Part shown: piece by piece, positions 38,650-47,019 of the stretch
How the letters are laid out: every line of letters starts with the position of its first letter
Position numbering within the stretch: position 1 is the first letter of the stretch
Origin: Sideroxyarcus sp.
GTDB taxonomy: Bacteria; Pseudomonadota; Gammaproteobacteria; Burkholderiales; Gallionellaceae
DNA length: 60,304 nucleotides
Direction: 5' to 3'
Assembly (NCBI GenBank): GCA_030652215.1
Contig: JAUSBC010000082.1
Coordinates: forward strand, 1-60,304
Made by a program: the position numbers and the translations under genes
The notes under the pieces: model-generated
The model's input: the letters and a program-made list of their open reading frames with translations, nothing else
What the model was told of the DNA's origin: nothing
Databases searched by the model: none

Positions 38650-38726
38650 GCGCCCGTAGCTCAGCTGGATAGAGTATTGGTTTCCGAAGCCAAGGGTCGT
38701 GGGTTCGACTCCCGCCGGGCGCACCA
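38650..38726 (+). tRNA. tRNA-Arg (anticodon CCG)
   Basis: The 77-base gene folds into a full cloverleaf: acceptor stem GCGCCCG/CGGGCGC, D arm with AGCTGGATAGA, anticodon arm TTGGT-TTCCGAA-GCCAA with CCG at 38684-38686, and T arm GTGGG-TTCGACT-CCCGC. The 3' CCA is encoded. CCG reads CGG arginine codons. It lies 15 bases upstream of the TAXI receptor gene. Confidence 0.97.
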
Positions 38727-38741
38727 GTCACTTCATCTCAA

Positions 38742-40073
38742 ATGACGATGAAAAAAAGACCTTACAGCGAAGAAGAACTGGCCGACACGCGCGTGTCCTT
38801 GCCGCTGGAGGCATTCAAGGCGGCGTTGCCCTATCTTGTCGCTTTGCTGCTCATTGCCATCCTCGGCTATTGGCTGATCGATCCTGCTCCGCCCAAAAAA
38901 ATCGTTATTTCCATCAGCAAGGAAGACGGCAACTACCAGGCCTATGCACATCTGTACCGGGAGTTGCTCGGGCAGGAGGGTATTGAGCTCGAAATCCGCG
39001 AATCCGAAGGCCCGCTGTCCAGTCTCGGCGAATTGCGCGACGCAGGAACGGGCGTGGACATGGCATTTGTGCCGGGCGGCGTGGCGGCGTCCGAGCCCAC
39101 AGTCGGGCTGGTATCGCTGGGCAGCCTGTATTACGAGCCGTTGTGGATATTCAGCCGGGAGCAACGCCGCATCGAGCTGGTTTCGGCCCTGAAAGGCAAG
39201 CGCATCGCGGTCGGCAGGACGGGCAGCGGCACGAACATCCTGTCACAGAAGATTTTGCATGCGGCCGGCGTGAATGCGCACAACAGCACCTTTTACGAAA
39301 TCGGCGAGGACGACGCCAAAGAGGCACTGCGCCACAACGTGGCGGATGTGATCTTTCTTTCCGGCGTGCCCACCTCGCCGCTGATCGAGGAAGTCGCGGC
39401 CCTGCCCGGGGTGGCGCTGCTCGATCTGAACGAGGCCGAGGCGTATTCGCGCCAGTTCAACTTCCTGCACCATCTGGTCTTGCCGCAGGGCGCATTGAGC
39501 CTGGAATCCAACATCCCGCCGCGCAAAGCGGATTTGTTGGCGCCCACTGTCACGCTGGTGGCGCGCGAATCCATGCATCCGGCGCTGGTGTATCTGGTGC
39601 TCAAGGTGCTCACGCGCGTGCATGGCGGTGCGGGCATGCTGCAAAAAGACCACGATTTTCCCTCCGACAAGGACACGGATTTCGAAATGAGCAGTCAGGC
39701 CGCGCACTTCTACGAATCCGGTCCGCCTTTCCTAGACCGCTACCTGCCGTTCTGGGCGGCCACTTTCGTCAGCCGCGTGCTCATCATCATCCTGCCGTTG
39801 CTAGCACTCGCTATTCCCCTGAGCCGTATTGCACCGGCCGCCTACAGCTGGCTGGTGAAATCGCGTATTCACAGGCTGTATGGGGAGCTGCGCTTCCTGG
39901 AAATGCAGTTGCGCGATGCGCAGCAACCGCCGGAACTCGCGACCTTTCGCAAGGAATTGGACGCTATTGAGAACAAGGTCAATCACTTGCGTTTGCCGGT
40001 GGCCTTTTCCAGCCATTTGTACGAACTGCGCAGCCACATCGAACTGGTTCGTTCTAAGCTTTCCCGCGCCTGA
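38742..40073 (+). CDS. TAXI-family TRAP solute receptor, membrane-anchored form
   Basis: The 443-residue protein has an N-terminal membrane anchor (LPYLVALLLIAILGYWLI), a periplasmic-binding-protein type 2 fold of the TAXI family (IVISISKEDGNYQAYAHLYREL, GVDMAFVPGGVA, GKRIAVGRTGSGTNILSQKIL) and a second membrane span near 340-365 (FVSRVLIIILPLLALAIPL). About 70 mostly helical cytoplasmic residues follow (LYGELRFLEMQLRDAQQPPE). No DctM/DctQ-type permease gene adjoins it, so it may sense and not transport. The second of two close ATGs (38748) could also be used. Confidence 0.85.
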   Translation: MTMKKRPYSEEELADTRVSLPLEAFKAALPYLVALLLIAILGYWLIDPAPPKKIVISISKEDGNYQAYAHLYRELLGQEGIELEIRESEGPLSSLGELRDAGTGVDMAFVPGGVAASEPTVGLVSLGSLYYEPLWIFSREQRRIELVSALKGKRIAVGRTGSGTNILSQKILHAAGVNAHNSTFYEIGEDDAKEALRHNVADVIFLSGVPTSPLIEEVAALPGVALLDLNEAEAYSRQFNFLHHLVLPQGALSLESNIPPRKADLLAPTVTLVARESMHPALVYLVLKVLTRVHGGAGMLQKDHDFPSDKDTDFEMSSQAAHFYESGPPFLDRYLPFWAATFVSRVLIIILPLLALAIPLSRIAPAAYSWLVKSRIHRLYGELRFLEMQLRDAQQPPELATFRKELDAIENKVNHLRLPVAFSSHLYELRSHIELVRSKLSRA

Positions 40074-40127
40074 GCCGATACAGTACTTACAGGGGCACGT
40101 CGATGCTCCGGGACTAGGAGGTGTGCC

Positions 40128-40346
40128 ATGGCAACTACGATGAACATAAGCGGCTACGAGGTCGAACGCGAAGCAGAAACGACCGACGACTATGGCGAAG
40201 CAGCAAAGTGCGCGGAATGGAATCCGCAACTGTCGCAGGTCAGCGAACTCCCCGCTGGCAGCAACCGGCATACCGATTTTCCCCCGGAATTGGCGCATGT
40301 GGACATTGAGGCCTTCCTGGAAAAAATGAACAAATATCAACCTTGA
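40128..40346 (+). CDS. Small soluble protein of unknown function
   Basis: The 72-residue frame has a textbook ribosome binding site (CTAGGAGGTG) before its ATG, which argues it is real. The sequence is acidic and polar, with no signal peptide, Cys pairs or recognisable motif: MATTMNISGYEVEREAETTD opens it and IEAFLEKMNKYQP closes it. It is 54 bases after the TAXI receptor gene and is followed by a strong hairpin, so it may be the last gene of that transcript. Confidence 0.65.
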   Translation: MATTMNISGYEVEREAETTDDYGEAAKCAEWNPQLSQVSELPAGSNRHTDFPPELAHVDIEAFLEKMNKYQP

Positions 40347-40354
40347 TTTAGCAA

Positions 40355-40390
40355 GGCGACGAGCAGCCCCGCAGCAGGGGCTGCCGTCGC
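40355..40390. terminator. Strong GC-rich hairpin after the small gene
   Basis: Stem GGCGACG-x-GCAGCCCC / GGGGCTGC-CGTCGCC with one bulge and a short loop, eight bases after the 40346 stop codon. It lacks a T-run, so termination may depend on Rho or processing. Confidence 0.55.
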
Positions 40391-40485
40391 CGCAAGCCTT
40401 ATCCTGCGCCCTGTTCGGGGCCGTTGCACGAACTGCCGCCAAACGCACTGTGCTATTCTTCCTCCAGTCGATCCCGAGTCCTCCC

Positions 40486-42414
40486 ATGAAATTCGTTTTG
40501 CTCCTGCTGCTGGCGCTGCCCGTATGTGCGCTGGCCGACCAAGATAGTGAATTCCTTGCCGCCCGCGAAGCTTTGCGCGTCGGCAATGCTTCACGTCTGG
40601 ATGCGGCGGCGGAGCGTCTCAAGGACACACCGCTGGAGCCGTATGTCACCTATTACCAGTTGCGTCTGCGCTTGGGCGCGCAAGCGGCGCCGCAGATCAA
40701 GGCATTTCTTGCACGCACCGACGAAAGCCCGGTTGTCGACCAATTTCGCGGCGACTGGCTTAAATATCTGGCCAAGCGTGAAAGCTGGGAAGAATTCGCC
40801 GAAGAGTATTCGCGCCTGCTGACCGCAGACGACGAGCTGGTCTGCTATTCGCAGCAACTGCGTATGAAAAGCGATGCAGAAGGAGCGCTGCAAACCGCGC
40901 GCAAAATGTGGTTCCGCAGCGAAGAAATGCCGGAAAGTTGCGCGCCGCTGTTCGAAGAAGCGCTGAAACAGGGCGTCATCAGCGAAGCAGATGTGTGGCA
41001 GCGCATGCGCCTGGCGCTGGAGAGCGGCAACGCCACCCTGGCCAAGCAACTCATCAAGAAACTGCCCAAGTCGCAGATATTTCCGGCAGATGAGATCAGC
41101 CGGGCCGCGAGCAATCCGCGCCGCTATCTGGACAAAACCAATTTTGAAAATGCGGGCGCGGGCAAACGCGTGGCGGCGCTGTTCGCCCTGCAGCGTTTGT
41201 CCAGGCAATCGCCGCAACTGGCCTATACGCGCTGGGAGCAAATCGGAAAATACTTTTCCGAAGCCGAGCAGCGCTATTTCTTCAGCTGGCAGGGATACGC
41301 CGGCGCGCAGGCGCAGGATGAGCGCGCACTGGCCTGGTTTGCGGCGGCAGGCGATGCGGCGCTGAATACCCGGCAAATGGCATGGCGCACGCGTGCCGCT
41401 TTGCGCGCCAACAACTGGCGTGAAGTGTGGGAGAGCATCAACGCCATGCCGCCCGAGCAACAGAAAGAAGGCGTGTGGCGCTATTGGAAAGCGCGCGCCT
41501 TGAAGGTGTTGGGACGCCCCTCGGAAGCGGATGCCCTGTATGCCGAGTTGAGCCGCGAATACAACTTCTACGGCCAACTGGCTGCCGAAGAACTGGGCGC
41601 ACCGCCAGGAGCGGAAATACTGACGGCGAGCTACAGGCCGGAGGAAGACGAAATAGAAGCCATGCAGGCGCTGCCGGGCATACAGCGTACCCTGCTGCTA
41701 TACAACATGGACTTGCGCACCGAAGCAGCCAGGGAATGGGCGTGGGCAACACGCAAAATGGATGACAGGCAACTGCTGATCGCGGCCGAAGTAGCGCGAC
41801 GCAACGAGCTGCACGACCGTTCCATTTACGCGGCCGACCGGACCGTGCAAGTGCACGACTTTAACCTGCGCTACCCCGCGCCGTATCGCGAAGCGCTGCA
41901 GGAAAATCTGCAGAAACACGGCCTGGAAGAGGCCTGGGTATACGGCCTCATGCGCCAGGAAAGCCGCTTTGTAAGCCGGGCAAGTTCCGTTGTGGGCGCC
42001 GCCGGACTGATGCAAATCATGCCGGCCACGGCACAATGGGTGGCCAGACAAATCGGCATGAAAAGTTACCGCAAAGGACTTATCCACCAACTGGATGTGA
42101 ACATCAAACTGGGCACGTATTACATGAAGACAGTCTCCCACCAGTTCGACAATAATCCGGTGCTGGCCTCCGCCGCCTACAACGCGGGCCCGAACAGGGC
42201 GAAGCAATGGCGCGGCACACAATCGCTGGAGGGCGCGATTTATGTGGAAAGCATTCCCTACGACGAGACGCGCGATTACGTGAAAAAAGTGATGAGCAAT
42301 ACGAGCTATTACTCCATGCTTTTTGGGCAACCAATGCAGCCGCTCAAGCAGCGGCTCGGTATCATAGAAGGCGAGAACCCGAAGAACCGGAAGTCGTACC
42401 GAGATGAAAAATGA
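40486..42414 (+). CDS. slt: Soluble lytic murein transglycosylase
   Basis: The 642-residue periplasmic enzyme cleaves glycan strands with 1,6-anhydro product formation. Signal peptide MKFVLLLLLALPVCALA. The long helical U-shaped superhelix (tandem alpha-helical repeats, about 30-440) is followed by the catalytic SLT domain: Glu in YGLMRQESRFVS, then GAAGLMQIMPATAQWVA and AYNAGPNRAKQW. The length matches Slt70-like proteins. It starts 95 bases after the hairpin at 40355 and seems to be monocistronic or leads into cca. Confidence 0.95.
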   Translation: MKFVLLLLLALPVCALADQDSEFLAAREALRVGNASRLDAAAERLKDTPLEPYVTYYQLRLRLGAQAAPQIKAFLARTDESPVVDQFRGDWLKYLAKRESWEEFAEEYSRLLTADDELVCYSQQLRMKSDAEGALQTARKMWFRSEEMPESCAPLFEEALKQGVISEADVWQRMRLALESGNATLAKQLIKKLPKSQIFPADEISRAASNPRRYLDKTNFENAGAGKRVAALFALQRLSRQSPQLAYTRWEQIGKYFSEAEQRYFFSWQGYAGAQAQDERALAWFAAAGDAALNTRQMAWRTRAALRANNWREVWESINAMPPEQQKEGVWRYWKARALKVLGRPSEADALYAELSREYNFYGQLAAEELGAPPGAEILTASYRPEEDEIEAMQALPGIQRTLLLYNMDLRTEAAREWAWATRKMDDRQLLIAAEVARRNELHDRSIYAADRTVQVHDFNLRYPAPYREALQENLQKHGLEEAWVYGLMRQESRFVSRASSVVGAAGLMQIMPATAQWVARQIGMKSYRKGLIHQLDVNIKLGTYYMKTVSHQFDNNPVLASAAYNAGPNRAKQWRGTQSLEGAIYVESIPYDETRDYVKKVMSNTSYYSMLFGQPMQPLKQRLGIIEGENPKNRKSYRDEK

Positions 42415-42441
42415 AGACAATGAATCCTGCGTTTGATTTCT

Positions 42442-42457
42442 CCCGCCCCGGGGCGGG
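42442..42457. repeat. 16-bp perfect palindrome before cca
   Basis: CCCGCCCCGGGGCGGG is self-complementary end to end and lies in the 58-base slt-cca gap, followed by GTTGGGGGAG. It resembles the core of dispersed GC-rich palindromes. No function is shown. Confidence 0.5.
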
Positions 42458-42472
42458 TTGGGGGAGCGTTCT

Positions 42473-43699
42473 GTGAGTCACTCAACACTTCAAGTCTACT
42501 GCGTGGGCGGCGCCGTGCGCGACAAGCTGCTCGGCCTGCCCGTGCAGGACCATGACTGGGTCGTGGTCGGCAGCACGCCCGAAGAAATGGAAGCGCGCGG
42601 ATTCAAACCCGTGGGCAGCGACTTTCCCGTGTTCCTGCATCCCGATACGCACGAGGAATATGCGCTGGCGCGCACCGAACGCAAAGTCGCGCAGGGCTAC
42701 AAAGGCTTCACCGTTTACGCCACGCCGGAAGTAACGCTGGAGCAGGACCTGATGCGCCGCGACTTCACCGTCAACGCCATCGCACAGGGTGCCGACGGCA
42801 AGCTCATCGACCCCTACAACGGCCAGGCCGACCTCAAGGCGGGCATCCTGCGCCACGTCAGCGATGCCTTCGCCGAAGATCCGGTGCGCATCCTGCGCGG
42901 CGCGCGCTTCGCGGCCCGCTTCGGCTTCACCTTCGCGCCCGAAACATTGCAGCTCATGCGAAACATGGTGGACAACGGCGAAGTGGATGCACTCGTTGCC
43001 GAACGCGTATGGCAGGAACTCGCGCGCGGTCTCATGGAAAAACACCCCTCGCGCTTCTTCACCACGCTGCGCGAATGCGGCGCGCTGAAGAAAATATTGC
43101 CGGAAGTCGACGCCCTGTTCGGCGTACCGCAACCTCCGCAATACCACCCCGAAATCGACTGCGGCATCCACGCCATGCTGGTGCTGGACGACACCGCCAA
43201 ACACAACTACCCGCTGGAAGTGCGCTTCGCCGCACTGGGCCACGACCTCGGCAAAGGCAACACCCCCGCCGACATCCTGCCGCGCCACATCGGCCACGAA
43301 ATGCGCAGCGTCGAACACCTCAAAGTCGTGTGCGAACGCCTGCGCGTGCCCGGCGAATGCCGTGACCTGGCCCTGCTGGTGGCGAAGCACCACGGCAACG
43401 TGCACCGCGCCAAAGAACTGCGCGCCGACACCATCGTCAAGCTGTTCGACAACTGCGATTTGTGGCGCAAGCCGGAACGCTTTGCGCAGATTCTGCTGGC
43501 TTGCGAATCCGACGCTCACGGGCGGCCCGGGCACGAGGACGATGCCTATCCGCAGTCCGGCTACCTGATGGAATGCGCCAGAGCCGCGCAAGCGGTGAAC
43601 GCAGGAGACATTGCGCGCGCCTGTGCTGACAAGAATCTGATTGCTGACAAGGTGCGCGAAGCGCGCATCATGGCAGTGGGAAAAACCATCAAGGGCTGA
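42473..43699 (+). CDS. cca: CCA-adding tRNA nucleotidyltransferase with HD domain
   Basis: Adds or repairs the 3' CCA of tRNAs. I choose GTG at 42473 because GGGGGAGCG precedes it and the conserved part starts at once (LQVYCVGGAVRDKLLGLPVQ); a TTG 15 bases earlier is less likely. The 408-residue product has the nucleotidyltransferase motif with Asp-His-Asp (QDHDWVVVGST), RRDFTVNAIAQ, the nucleotide-recognition helix (RILRGARFAARFGF) and a C-terminal HD phosphohydrolase domain (ALGHDLGKG, AKHHGNVHRA), as in the E. coli-type enzyme. It is directly followed by a toxin-antitoxin pair. Confidence 0.95.
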   Translation: MSHSTLQVYCVGGAVRDKLLGLPVQDHDWVVVGSTPEEMEARGFKPVGSDFPVFLHPDTHEEYALARTERKVAQGYKGFTVYATPEVTLEQDLMRRDFTVNAIAQGADGKLIDPYNGQADLKAGILRHVSDAFAEDPVRILRGARFAARFGFTFAPETLQLMRNMVDNGEVDALVAERVWQELARGLMEKHPSRFFTTLRECGALKKILPEVDALFGVPQPPQYHPEIDCGIHAMLVLDDTAKHNYPLEVRFAALGHDLGKGNTPADILPRHIGHEMRSVEHLKVVCERLRVPGECRDLALLVAKHHGNVHRAKELRADTIVKLFDNCDLWRKPERFAQILLACESDAHGRPGHEDDAYPQSGYLMECARAAQAVNAGDIARACADKNLIADKVREARIMAVGKTIKG

Positions 43700-43740
43700 T
43701 GGCGCCTGGAGGAATTTCTCTTTCCCGAAATAGGATTACA

Positions 43741-43983
43741 ATGCCAGCCATGAACAATATTTCCATCGCCGACATTCTTGAACTTCCGGTACAGGAGCGT
43801 ATCCGGCTGGTTGAGTTGATTTGGGACAGCGTTGCAGCGGTTCCCGAGGCTGTGACTATTTCACCGGAGTTGAAGGCTGAACTCGAAGCGCGCTTGGCGG
43901 AATTCGAAGCAAACCCTGAAGCAGGCTACTCATGGGATCAGGTGAAATTGTGCCTCAATGACGGCTCATGGCGTACCGCCTGA
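43741..43983 (+). CDS. Addiction-module antitoxin (RelB/ParD-like, TIGR02574 type)
   Basis: An 80-residue protein (or 77 from the ATG at 43750). It shows the short-antitoxin family pattern: an opening helix LPVQERIRLVELIWDSV, then ISPELKAELEARLAEFEANP and GYSWDQVK. The central and C-terminal part should wrap and neutralise the ParE-type toxin encoded by the next gene, which overlaps it by 16 bases. Coupled translation with the antitoxin first is the normal layout of these modules. It begins 41 bases after cca. Confidence 0.85.
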   Translation: MPAMNNISIADILELPVQERIRLVELIWDSVAAVPEAVTISPELKAELEARLAEFEANPEAGYSWDQVKLCLNDGSWRTA

Positions 43984-44264
43984 AATTCTCTGCGCGAGCG
44001 TTGCGCGAGATCGGCGAAACCCGGGAATGGTATGAATCTCAAAGCCCTGGTCTGGGCGGCGAATTCATTGCAGCCATCGAGTTGCAACTGAGAAGGTTGG
44101 AGCAGGCGCCATTGCTGTATGCAGAAGTACTATCAGGAGTCCGTCGCGCGCTCCTTCCTCGATTTCCTTTTGGTTTGTTTTATGCGTTGCGGGATGATCT
44201 CGTGCATGTATTGGCTGTATTACATGATGCACGTAATCCGGGGCGCTGGCCGAAGAGACGCTAA
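43968..44264 (+). CDS. ParE/RelE-family toxin
   Basis: A 98-residue basic protein of the RelE/ParE superfamily: LKFSARALREIGETREWYE, then GLGGEFIAAIELQLRRLEQAP, RRALLPRFPFGLFYAL and the closing VLAVLHDARNPGRW. The sequence class with this antitoxin type is more often ParE-like (gyrase poisoning) than mRNA-cleaving, but the target cannot be decided from sequence. It overlaps the antitoxin by 16 bases. The two genes seem intact, so the pair may be active. Confidence 0.88.
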   Translation: MAYRLKFSARALREIGETREWYESQSPGLGGEFIAAIELQLRRLEQAPLLYAEVLSGVRRALLPRFPFGLFYALRDDLVHVLAVLHDARNPGRWPKRR

Positions 44265-44278
44265 CGCTTGATCAAGTC

Positions 44279-44743
44279 ATGCTCGAAACCATCTCCCCAG
44301 TCCTGAGCCTCATCACCACTGCTGCAAAAGCGATGCACTGGTTTGCAGACTTGCGCAAGCAGACCAAAGGCGAAGTGCGGGCGTTGATCGAAGAGCTCAA
44401 GGAGAATTCGCGACTGTGCTTTCGGGCGGTCGAAGACGGCATAGCGCCCGAGGAAATCATCCCCAAGTTCTCTACCGCAGTCTTCGATCGACTGAACGAA
44501 AGCGGTTTTGACTTTAATGCCGTGAAGCGCAAAGACATCCCCTTGTATGAAGGCATGGAAAATACGGACCTGGCATCCTGGGCCGACAAATCCACCCATG
44601 CATTGATCGAGAGCATCTACGACAAGATCAAGGACATCCGTTCGCTGCATGCCACATCCGCCAAAGCAAAGCGGCGCTTTGGTCCGCGCATCATCAACAT
44701 CCACAAACGGCTCCTGCTGCTGCTTCGCCATGCCAGAAGCTGA
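44279..44743 (+). CDS. Helical protein of unknown function
   Basis: The 154-residue frame is open and helix-rich, with an amphipathic N-terminus (VLSLITTAAKAMHWFADLRK) and a basic C-terminus (IINIHKRLLLLLRHARS). I recognise no family and see no signal peptide or Cys motif. It starts 14 bases after the ParE-like toxin gene with only a poor ribosome binding site, and the interrupted DUF3616 gene follows directly. It may be an accessory gene carried with the toxin-antitoxin pair. Confidence 0.55.
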   Translation: MLETISPVLSLITTAAKAMHWFADLRKQTKGEVRALIEELKENSRLCFRAVEDGIAPEEIIPKFSTAVFDRLNESGFDFNAVKRKDIPLYEGMENTDLASWADKSTHALIESIYDKIKDIRSLHATSAKAKRRFGPRIINIHKRLLLLLRHARS

Positions 44744-44770
44744 ATGCAGGGTACGGGAGGCAAGCCCACC

Positions 44771-45694
44771 ATGATGCTCAACAACCTGCTCGTGTTCCTC
44801 GCCCTTACCGGCATCTACGAACCCTCCGCCGTCCAGCAGCTTCCAGACGGGCGCTTTCTGGTGGTTGAAGACGAAAAGAAACATCCGCTCAGTCTGTTCA
44901 CGTTCAACGCCGATGGCAGCGTGCGCAGCACGTCGCTGGGCCCGGGGCTGTTTCAGGGCGACGATGAATTCTGGAAACTGGACGATCTGGAAGGGCTGGC
45001 CATCGACCGCGCGGGATTTATCTACGCGCTGACATCGCATTCTCGCGACGGTGACGGCGACGAGAAAAAATCCCGCGACAAGCTGGTGCGCTTTCGCATA
45101 GCCGGTGAGCGCGTGGTGGACACCACCGTGGTTAAAGGGCTCAAGCCCGCGCTGTAGGCGGCGCATCCCGAGCTGGCGCATGCCGCAGAGATACGCGACG
45201 TGAAGAACAGCGGCGGACTCAATATCGAAGCACTGGAGATCACCCCCGACCAGCAGCACCTGCTGATTGGCTTGCGCAGTCCGCTACTGGACAAGCGCGC
45301 CATCATCGCCCGCGTCGAGAATCCCGCAGCGGTCTTCGAGACAGGCGCAAAGCCGCGCATCTCCGCCACCTTGCAAACGCTGGACCTCGGCGGCAATGGC
45401 ATACGCGGTATGTCTTACATCCCCGCCCTCGGCGGCTACCTGGTCATCAGCGGCCCGGTCGCGCGCGAGCGGGTTCATTTTCAACTCTGGTTCTGGAGCG
45501 GCCAACCGGATGCCCCGGCCCGGCGCGTCACCGCACCCGGCGTGCAAGGCTTCGAGCACGCGGAAGGCGTCAGCCCCGCCGTGATCGACGGCAAGCAGCG
45601 CATCATGATTGTGAGTGATGACGGGAGCAGGGAAGAAGAACGTTACGCGCGCTATCTGCTGCTTGATCCTGCGCAACTGCAGATTGCTCCCTGA
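44771..45694 (+). pseudogene. DUF3616-like protein interrupted by one in-frame TAG
   Basis: The reading frame 44771-45694 is open except for TAG at 45155-45157. Both halves are colinear in the same frame and read as one beta-propeller-like protein: LTGIYEPSAVQQLPDGRFLV and DDLEGLAIDRAGFIYALTSH before the stop, LNIEALEITPDQQHLLIGLR and QGFEHAEGVSPAVID after it. The stop codon probably arose from CAG (Gln) by one C-to-T change. The second half has no convincing start, so the gene is most likely dead, or the stop is suppressed. A hydrophobic N-terminus (MMLNNLLVFLALTGIYEPSA) may be a signal. Confidence 0.78.
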
Positions 45695-45935
45695 TACAAC
45701 GCGTGAATCCGATTGAACCCAAGGTGCGTTCAACGCGCATCGCGGCGGTGGATTCGGTTATCAAGGGTATATAGCCACTGCGTTGAAATGGCCGGCAAGC
45801 GATTAAAGCAATGCCTTGCTGCTGCCGATAATAACTATGGCTCTTACGGCAGCCGGGCGCATCCAAACTGTAATGCAGTTACTGAAGAAAGGGTTGCCGC
45901 CAACCCGCCGGATGTCGCTTGCGCAAGAAGGAATC

Positions 45936-46799
45936 ATGAACTCTATTATCGTTGCCACCCTCCGCATCTGCTTCCGCTTCAGCCTTTTCGCATGTGCACT
46001 GCCGCTGCTTGCACATGCGAATCTTCCCGCGTCGTCCAGTGTGCCCGGCGGCGTTGCGATTGTTCCGATTGCCGGCGTTTCTGACGGCGACGGCAAGCCG
46101 CAAACATGGTTTGGCGGTCAGCCGGTGCTTGTGACAGCCTTTCAGGATCAATGGTATGCGGTGGTCGGCCTGTCGCTTGATCTGTCGCCGGGTTTGCACG
46201 AGTTGAGCGTTGCTATCGGGAGTGAAAGCAAAACGCAGGCGTTCGAGGTCAATCCGAAAAAATATCCCGAGCAGCACATCACGCTCAAGGACAAGAGCAG
46301 GGTGCAATTGTCTGCCGCCAATCAGGCCCGCGCTGCGCGCGAGATAGCCGCCATCCGCGGGCTAAAGCGCCACTGGCGCAGTGCGCAGGATACCGATCTT
46401 GCCTTTATTGTCCCTGCCGAAGGGCAGTTGTCCGGGCGCTTCGGTTCGCGCCGCTACTTCAACGGCGAGCCGCGCCAGCCGCATGCGGGCCTTGATGTGG
46501 CAGTGGAGAGCGGCACGCCGGTGCGCGCAAGTGCGCAGGGCAAGGTGCTGGCGGTAGAAGACTATTTCTTCAACGGCAGGACGGTGTTTGTCGACCACGG
46601 CAACGGGCTGATTACCATGTACTGCCACCTTGAGCAGATCGACGTGCAGGCCGGTGAAATGGTGGGCAAGGGGCAGTTGCTCGGTCTATCCGGACAAACG
46701 GGACGCGCCACCGGCCCTCATCTGCACTGGAGCGTTGTGCTCAACGGCGTAATGGTCGATCCCGAATTGTTCATACGGGAAAAGCATCTGCAGCAATAA
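45936..46799 (+). CDS. M23-family (LytM-type) peptidase
   Basis: The start at 45936 follows AGAAGGA and gives a signal peptide (ICFRFSLFACALPLLAHA). The 287-residue product has an N-terminal beta-sandwich-like region and a C-terminal LytM metallopeptidase domain with zinc ligands His and Asp in PHAGLDVAVE and HLHW near the end (GRATGPHLHWSVVLNG), so the enzyme looks active. It should cleave peptidoglycan cross-bridges in the periplasm. The gap before it (45695-45935) shows no other gene. Confidence 0.92.
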   Translation: MNSIIVATLRICFRFSLFACALPLLAHANLPASSSVPGGVAIVPIAGVSDGDGKPQTWFGGQPVLVTAFQDQWYAVVGLSLDLSPGLHELSVAIGSESKTQAFEVNPKKYPEQHITLKDKSRVQLSAANQARAAREIAAIRGLKRHWRSAQDTDLAFIVPAEGQLSGRFGSRRYFNGEPRQPHAGLDVAVESGTPVRASAQGKVLAVEDYFFNGRTVFVDHGNGLITMYCHLEQIDVQAGEMVGKGQLLGLSGQTGRATGPHLHWSVVLNGVMVDPELFIREKHLQQ

Positions 46800-47019
46800 G
46801 GGATTCTGCAATGCCGGGATGAACGTTTCCGGCCGGAGACTTCCCAAGCAGTAACGCAACAGGAGGCGCTCATTCGCGCCCTCTTTCTCTCGCCCCATCT
46901 TGGCGCCGCGCCGCTGCCGCAGGCGGAACCTATCGAATGGCGGCATGTCATCCGCAACATGCAAGGGCAACACGGCTGCGGCGATTCTTGCAGCAACTAA
47001 CGACGCACAGGAGGCATTC

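Noticed and set aside
42080..42088. DnaA-box-like TTATCCACC inside slt
   Set aside because: One mismatch, single, and within conserved coding sequence (LIHQL region); expected by chance.
43699..43740. Longer antitoxin start at the end of cca
   Set aside because: The in-frame codon at 43699 would add 14 residues (MAPGGISLSRNRIT) with no family match; the ATG at 43741 gives the typical antitoxin length.
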